Origin: Burkholderiales bacterium
GTDB taxonomy: Bacteria; Pseudomonadota; Gammaproteobacteria; Burkholderiales; Burkholderiaceae_B
Assembly (NCBI GenBank): GCA_021299735.1
Contig: JAJTEM010000005.1
Span: 1-64,000 of the forward strand
Direction: 5' to 3'
Length of the DNA: 64,000 nucleotides
Part shown: positions 60,220 through 64,000 of the stretch, piece after piece
Layout of the letters: every line of letters begins with the position of its first letter
Numbering within the stretch: the first letter of the stretch is position 1
Notes under the pieces: model-generated
The model's input: the letters and a program-made list of their open reading frames with translations, nothing else
Database searches by the model: none
What the model was told of the DNA's origin: nothing
Position numbers and translations under genes: made by a program

Positions 60220-61122
60220 TCAGGATTCAGGAGTTACCCCCGCAATCCAACCCTCAACAGGGTCTATTAACTTGGGCAAACCAAAGTTGGAATCTGCCCG
60301 CTTGGCTGACCAGCCTGCCACCAGGCAACACAGCACTGCATCCAAATGATCGGCTTTTACATCATCCAGCAACTTCGCGCGCAAATAAGGGCGCACTTGC
60401 ACGCGGATGCCAAACAACATGCCCTCCTCCAATGCACACAACAGTTCAGAACGCGCCATGCGCCGGTCTGCCGTGTCTTTTTTAGGGTCATCGCTTTTGT
60501 AACTGGCCCGGTTCAACACCTTGCGTGCAAGGTAGCCGGGATAAGCCTCCAGGGCCACACGAGTGGGGTCGCCACGCTGCATGCCGGGTATGTGCACACC
60601 CGCCCTCATCAACAACGGTGCGCCTGCGTGTAGCATGTAGGCCACTGGTGGATTGACCCATTTCATGGAAGGTGAAGAACCTGCTGGACCATCGCATTCA
60701 CGGTGCGCAAACTTGTTGCCTGCTGGTCGAGCGTCGCACCACGCCTTGAAAGTGGCACGAATTTGTTCCCGGCTCAGTGCGCTGTAGTAATTGATCAGGT
60801 TTTCCCAAGCCTTGAAGTCGGTACGCCCAGCCCCAGGCCACTTCAAGCCCTCCACCAATTTGCGAGACAAACCAAAGGGCATGTCGATGGCAGCCACAAA
60901 ACCCAATTGCTCCAAAGGGCCTGCTGCGCGCTCAAACTTCCCGAAGGCCTGCGGACCCTGTTTCAACAAAGTTTCGAATTCGTCCAAAGTGGTCAGTGAC
61001 AACAAATCGTCCACCGCCAACACAGCGCCTTGCCATTGGCCCACCGCAACTGCAATTGGTTTTTTCTTTGTGGGGCTGCTGGAAAAATCAATGCCCAGCA
61101 GGCGACTATTTTCGGGATTCAA
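60220..61122 (-). CDS. DUF429-family protein
   Basis: 300 residues. The N-terminus LLGIDFSSSPTKKKPIAVAV has the phosphate-binding-like pattern of the RNase H/ASKHA-like DUF429 family, with an internal AIDMPFGLSRKL and, near the end, DVKADHLDAVLCCLVAGWSA carrying conserved acidic residues. The function is unknown; a nuclease is possible from the fold. Starts at TTG 61122 (GGAG upstream) inside the ligase stop (TTTGA), so it is coupled to the ligase gene. Confidence 0.82.
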   Translation of the reverse strand: MNPENSRLLGIDFSSSPTKKKPIAVAVGQWQGAVLAVDDLLSLTTLDEFETLLKQGPQAFGKFERAAGPLEQLGFVAAIDMPFGLSRKLVEGLKWPGAGRTDFKAWENLINYYSALSREQIRATFKAWCDARPAGNKFAHRECDGPAGSSPSMKWVNPPVAYMLHAGAPLLMRAGVHIPGMQRGDPTRVALEAYPGYLARKVLNRASYKSDDPKKDTADRRMARSELLCALEEGMLFGIRVQVRPYLRAKLLDDVKADHLDAVLCCLVAGWSAKRADSNFGLPKLIDPVEGWIAGVTPES

Positions 61123-62879
61123 ACTGCATTCTCCGGGGGCAACAAAGCCTCAAGCACCGCGAGGTGATCAGCTTCGTGCAGGGGTTTGTCATAGCGAATG
61201 CGAAGCATACGTGGAAAACGCACAGCAACACCACTTTTGTGGCGGGTAGATCGGGAAATTGCCTCAAAACCAAGCTCGAACACCAACACCGGCACCACGG
61301 TGCGAACGGGGCCAAATTTGTCTACTGTGTTCTTGCGAATTACACGATCCACCTCTTTGAACTCTTCATCGGTGAGGCCTGAATATGCTTTGGCAAATGG
61401 CACCAAACGGGGCAAGCCACGTGCCACGGTGTCTTCAACTTTTTCGCCATTTGCAATCGCCTTTGCCACTTCCTCTGCCTGCGCGGCATTGGCTGGAGAA
61501 TTTTCCCACACAGCAAAGGTGTAATCGGTGTACAGGCTTGCACGGCGGCCATGGCCCCGCTGGGCATACACCAACACGCAATCCACAGTCATCGGGTCAA
61601 TTTTCCACTTCCACCACAGGCCATCGGCCTTGGTTCGCCCCACTCCGTAGCGAGAATCGCGGTGTTTCAGCATAAAGCCTTCCACCCCCCGCCCACGGCT
61701 TTCCTCGCGCAGAAGTTTCAGTGCCTGCCAGGTTTTGGCTTTCACACATTCCGATAACAACAAACGCGGCATGAAATTCACGCTGTTTTGTTCGTGGTGC
61801 AACGCATAAAACTTCTCCAACGCAGTTCGGCGTTCCTGCTGAGAACAATTCACCATGTTATCGCCATTAAGACGCAGCAGGTCATAGGCCAAAAATACAA
61901 CCGGTGAATCTGCCATTAATTTTTTGCTCACCACTTTGCGATTCAAACGCCCTTGCAAAGCATTGAACCCGGCAGGTGCATCACCTTGCCACACCAGAAT
62001 TTCACCATCAAGAATGCAGCCCTCGGACCAGTTTGCAAACGCCTCCTGCAATTCGGGAAATTGCTCGCTGACCAATTCTTCACCGCGCGACCAAACCCAC
62101 ACTTGACCGCCCTCTTTGACAACCTGTGCTCGAATACCGTCATATTTCCACTCCACCAGCCAATCACTTACAGCGCCCAACATTTCAGGTTCTTCCTGTA
62201 AGGGATGCGCCAGAAAAAACGGTAAAGGTTGTCCAAGCCGACTTGAATCCTGACCCGTGGGGCTTTCGCTTGGTTCAGCCAATAAAGCATTGAATTGCTC
62301 TGCCGTGGGTTGGTTGCTGCCATCGGCAAAACCCATCATGCGGGTGGCCACCAGCTTGGCATCCAGCCCGCTGAATTCAGCCAGCGCGCGGGTTACCAAC
62401 AGTTTTGAAACCCCCACCCGAAAACCACCGCCCACCAGCTTTACAAATAAAAACCGCTCATTGGCTGCCAGTTCATTCCAGCAGGCCTTCACAGCAACAA
62501 TCCGTTCTTCATCCGGCAAGTTACGCAAGGGCAAAATACGGTGCTGCATCCACCATGCCAAACCTAGCGAGGGCTGTTCCGCATGACCAGCCACCGCTTG
62601 CGAAATTGGCAACACATGAGCAATGGTCTCGGCCAAATCACCCACAGCCTGATAACTTTCTTCGAACAACCAATCGGGCAAACCACTCACCTGCAAAGCC
62701 ACTTCTCGCAGGGTACGCGTGGGCACAGTGCGCTTGGGTTTACCACCCGATAAAAAATACACAGCCCATGCCGCGTCGTCTGCAGGCGCATGCTCAAAGT
62801 ACGCCCGCAAAGCCTGCACCTTGTGTAAGGTTGACGTAGAACCATCCAGTTCAGCAAACAGTTGTGCAAACTGTTTCAT
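61119..62879 (-). CDS. Ligase-associated ATP-dependent DNA ligase
   Basis: 586 residues. Residues ~1-200 form the DNA-binding domain; adenylation motif I is WLVEWKYDGIRAQVV (Lys), followed by motif III CILDGEILVWQG, motif IV GFMLKHRDSRYG and motif V/VI DGLWWKWKIDP and VAVRFPRMLRIRYDKP in the OB domain. This bacterial LigB/LigC-like type accompanies the Lhr-like helicase, PdeM and exonuclease. Overlaps both neighbours by four bases (ATGA with the exonuclease, TTGA with DUF429). Confidence 0.93.
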   Translation of the reverse strand: MKQFAQLFAELDGSTSTLHKVQALRAYFEHAPADDAAWAVYFLSGGKPKRTVPTRTLREVALQVSGLPDWLFEESYQAVGDLAETIAHVLPISQAVAGHAEQPSLGLAWWMQHRILPLRNLPDEERIVAVKACWNELAANERFLFVKLVGGGFRVGVSKLLVTRALAEFSGLDAKLVATRMMGFADGSNQPTAEQFNALLAEPSESPTGQDSSRLGQPLPFFLAHPLQEEPEMLGAVSDWLVEWKYDGIRAQVVKEGGQVWVWSRGEELVSEQFPELQEAFANWSEGCILDGEILVWQGDAPAGFNALQGRLNRKVVSKKLMADSPVVFLAYDLLRLNGDNMVNCSQQERRTALEKFYALHHEQNSVNFMPRLLLSECVKAKTWQALKLLREESRGRGVEGFMLKHRDSRYGVGRTKADGLWWKWKIDPMTVDCVLVYAQRGHGRRASLYTDYTFAVWENSPANAAQAEEVAKAIANGEKVEDTVARGLPRLVPFAKAYSGLTDEEFKEVDRVIRKNTVDKFGPVRTVVPVLVFELGFEAISRSTRHKSGVAVRFPRMLRIRYDKPLHEADHLAVLEALLPPENAV

Positions 62880-63913
62880 GCGGCGGTTTCCTGTTCAGCA
62901 TTCAACTGCGTTGCAGGGGCTTCACCCTCACCTTCACCACCGTACTCGGTAACGAAGGCGCGTGCATTCAAGCCTTGCTCCTGTAACCAGCGCACCATCA
63001 CCTGAACATAACCATGAGTCACAATTACCTGTTCTGCGCCGGTTGCACCAATTGCACGCATCAAACCAGGCCAGTCTGCGTGGTCAGACATCACAAAACC
63101 CCGATCCACATTGCTTCGCCTGCGCCCACCACGCAACTGCATCCAGCCCGACGCAAATGCATCAGAATAGGCATTGCCAAATCGCTTCATCCAGGCCGCC
63201 CCCTGGGCTGCAGGCGGTGCTATGGCAAGGCAGGTTTTATAAACAGATTTGTCGAGTACTTCGCTCACTGTAAAAGTATCAGGAAGCCTCACACCTGCAT
63301 CGCGATATGCCTTGTTCAAACCTTCGCAAGCACTGTGGCAAACAATCGGGCCAATGCTTGAATCAACCCCCGCCAGTATTCGCTGCGCCTTGCCAAATGA
63401 ATAACCGTACAACACGCTGGCTTTGCCCTGCGCGGCATTGGCAGCCCACCAGGCGTTAATCTCTGCGTAAATTTCAGCGTCGCTGCGCCAGCGGTAAATG
63501 GGTAAACCAAAAGTAGATTCAGTAATAAAAGTGTGGCACTTCACAGGTTCAAATGCATCACAGGTTAAATCAGGGGCTACCTTGTAATCGCCACTGGCCA
63601 CCCACACATGGCCCTGGTATTCCAGCCGAATTTGGCAAGACCCCAGTACATGCCCCGCCGGGTGCAGTGAAATTTTTACCCCGTTGTGAATAGTGCTGGC
63701 ACCATAAGGCAAGGTATCGAGAGAAATATTGCCAAGGCGAGTACGCAACACACCTTCGCCGGGCGCAGCGCACAGATAATGGTTGTGCCCCACGCGGGCA
63801 TGGTCTGCGTGTGCATGGGTTATTACTGCACGGTCTACCTTGCGCCAAGGGTCAATGTAGAAATCGCCTTGGGGGCAATACAAACCTTCGGGGCGACTCA
63901 CCACCAAATCCAT
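62876..63913 (-). CDS. Ligase-associated DNA exonuclease (MBL fold)
   Basis: 345 residues of the beta-CASP-like metallo-beta-lactamase family: ITHAHADHARVG (metal ligands), SLHPAGHVLGSCQIRLEY and VASGDYK, with FVMSDHADWPGLMRAI in the C-terminal part. It is the exonuclease usually encoded next to the ATP-dependent ligase. First gene of the exo-lig-DUF429 operon; its ATG at 63913 is 87 bases from the window end, so the promoter is probably in the last bases shown or beyond. Confidence 0.9.
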   Translation of the reverse strand: MDLVVSRPEGLYCPQGDFYIDPWRKVDRAVITHAHADHARVGHNHYLCAAPGEGVLRTRLGNISLDTLPYGASTIHNGVKISLHPAGHVLGSCQIRLEYQGHVWVASGDYKVAPDLTCDAFEPVKCHTFITESTFGLPIYRWRSDAEIYAEINAWWAANAAQGKASVLYGYSFGKAQRILAGVDSSIGPIVCHSACEGLNKAYRDAGVRLPDTFTVSEVLDKSVYKTCLAIAPPAAQGAAWMKRFGNAYSDAFASGWMQLRGGRRRSNVDRGFVMSDHADWPGLMRAIGATGAEQVIVTHGYVQVMVRWLQEQGLNARAFVTEYGGEGEGEAPATQLNAEQETAA

Positions 63914-64000
63914 ACGGTATAACCTTCAAAAACCAATACACAACAAACTACTAATACCGGCTGCCAAAACCACCCAAAAACACAGCCAACAACATTAATT

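Noticed and set aside
1-64000. tRNA, rRNA, CRISPR arrays, insertion sequences, phage genes
   Set aside because: No cloverleaf-like sequence, rRNA conserved stretch, regular short repeats, transposase or integrase motif was noticed; a computational scan could still find a small RNA.

Overview
The window reads as bacterial chromosome from a member of the Burkholderiales (Betaproteobacteria) with a moderate G+C content. The evidence is gene content and order: ilvE, a small zf-CHCC protein and waaF; waaA and waaC; a GltIJKL-type amino-acid importer next to aspartase; a TctABC set with a Bug-type binding protein; and a TetR-controlled beta-oxidation set. Limnobacter is my best genus guess, from memory and unproven. 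I saw no tRNA, rRNA, CRISPR array, transposase or phage gene. About 61 protein genes fill almost the whole window; the only gap over 300 bases is 27308-27680.

Layout. 1-7.7 kb: msrA, then a long minus-strand series (ilvE, zf-CHCC, waaF, purU, NTF2-like, YheT hydrolase, a family of unknown function, anchored trypsin-like protease, tcdA) with many overlapping gene ends. 7.8-13.9 kb: TetR regulator, methyltransferase and TolC-type channel, then LPS inner-core genes waaC and waaA and a divergent glycosyltransferase. 14-21.4 kb: aspA-gltI-gltJ-gltK-gltL preceded by a striking single reading frame joining an Atm1-type ABC exporter to a LysR regulator that lacks its first ~20 residues. 21.5-28 kb: SDR, small coiled-coil protein, thioesterase, GntR regulator, tctCBA importer and a ribbon-helix-helix protein.

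28-41 kb: a fatty-acid degradation set on the minus strand (TetR, acyl-CoA dehydrogenase, FadB-like enzyme, thiolase, enoyl-CoA hydratase, thioesterase). It is interrupted twice by plus-strand, A/T-richer genes. One interruption is a CesT-type type III secretion chaperone gene overlapping by four bases a gene for a CAP-domain protein without a signal peptide. The other is a large helical protein with a Ser/Pro linker. A third such orphan (42687-43232) splits pdeM from the Lhr-like helicase gene. No secretion apparatus lies in the window, so these look like scattered effector loci of a type III system encoded elsewhere; that is inference.

41-46 kb and 60-64 kb hold the two halves of the ligase-associated DNA repair module (PdeM and DEXH helicase; exonuclease and ATP-dependent ligase, plus a DUF429 protein). 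46-51.8 kb encode a complete arginine to ornithine to proline to glutamate route (arginase, ornithine cyclodeaminase, PutA) with a divergent Lrp/AsnC regulator. 51.9-60.2 kb carry an AtuA-family protein, a secreted Pro/Ala-rich protein, a small TetR/GNAT operon, carbonic anhydrase, an outer-membrane protein, and a Cpx-like two-component system divergent from a Spy-like chaperone with a perfect CpxR box between them.

Regulatory sites seen directly: an identical 16-base palindromic site upstream of fadB and of its TetR gene; an 18/20 matching site overlapping the -35 regions of the atuA-like gene and the TetR/GNAT operon; and several hairpin terminators.
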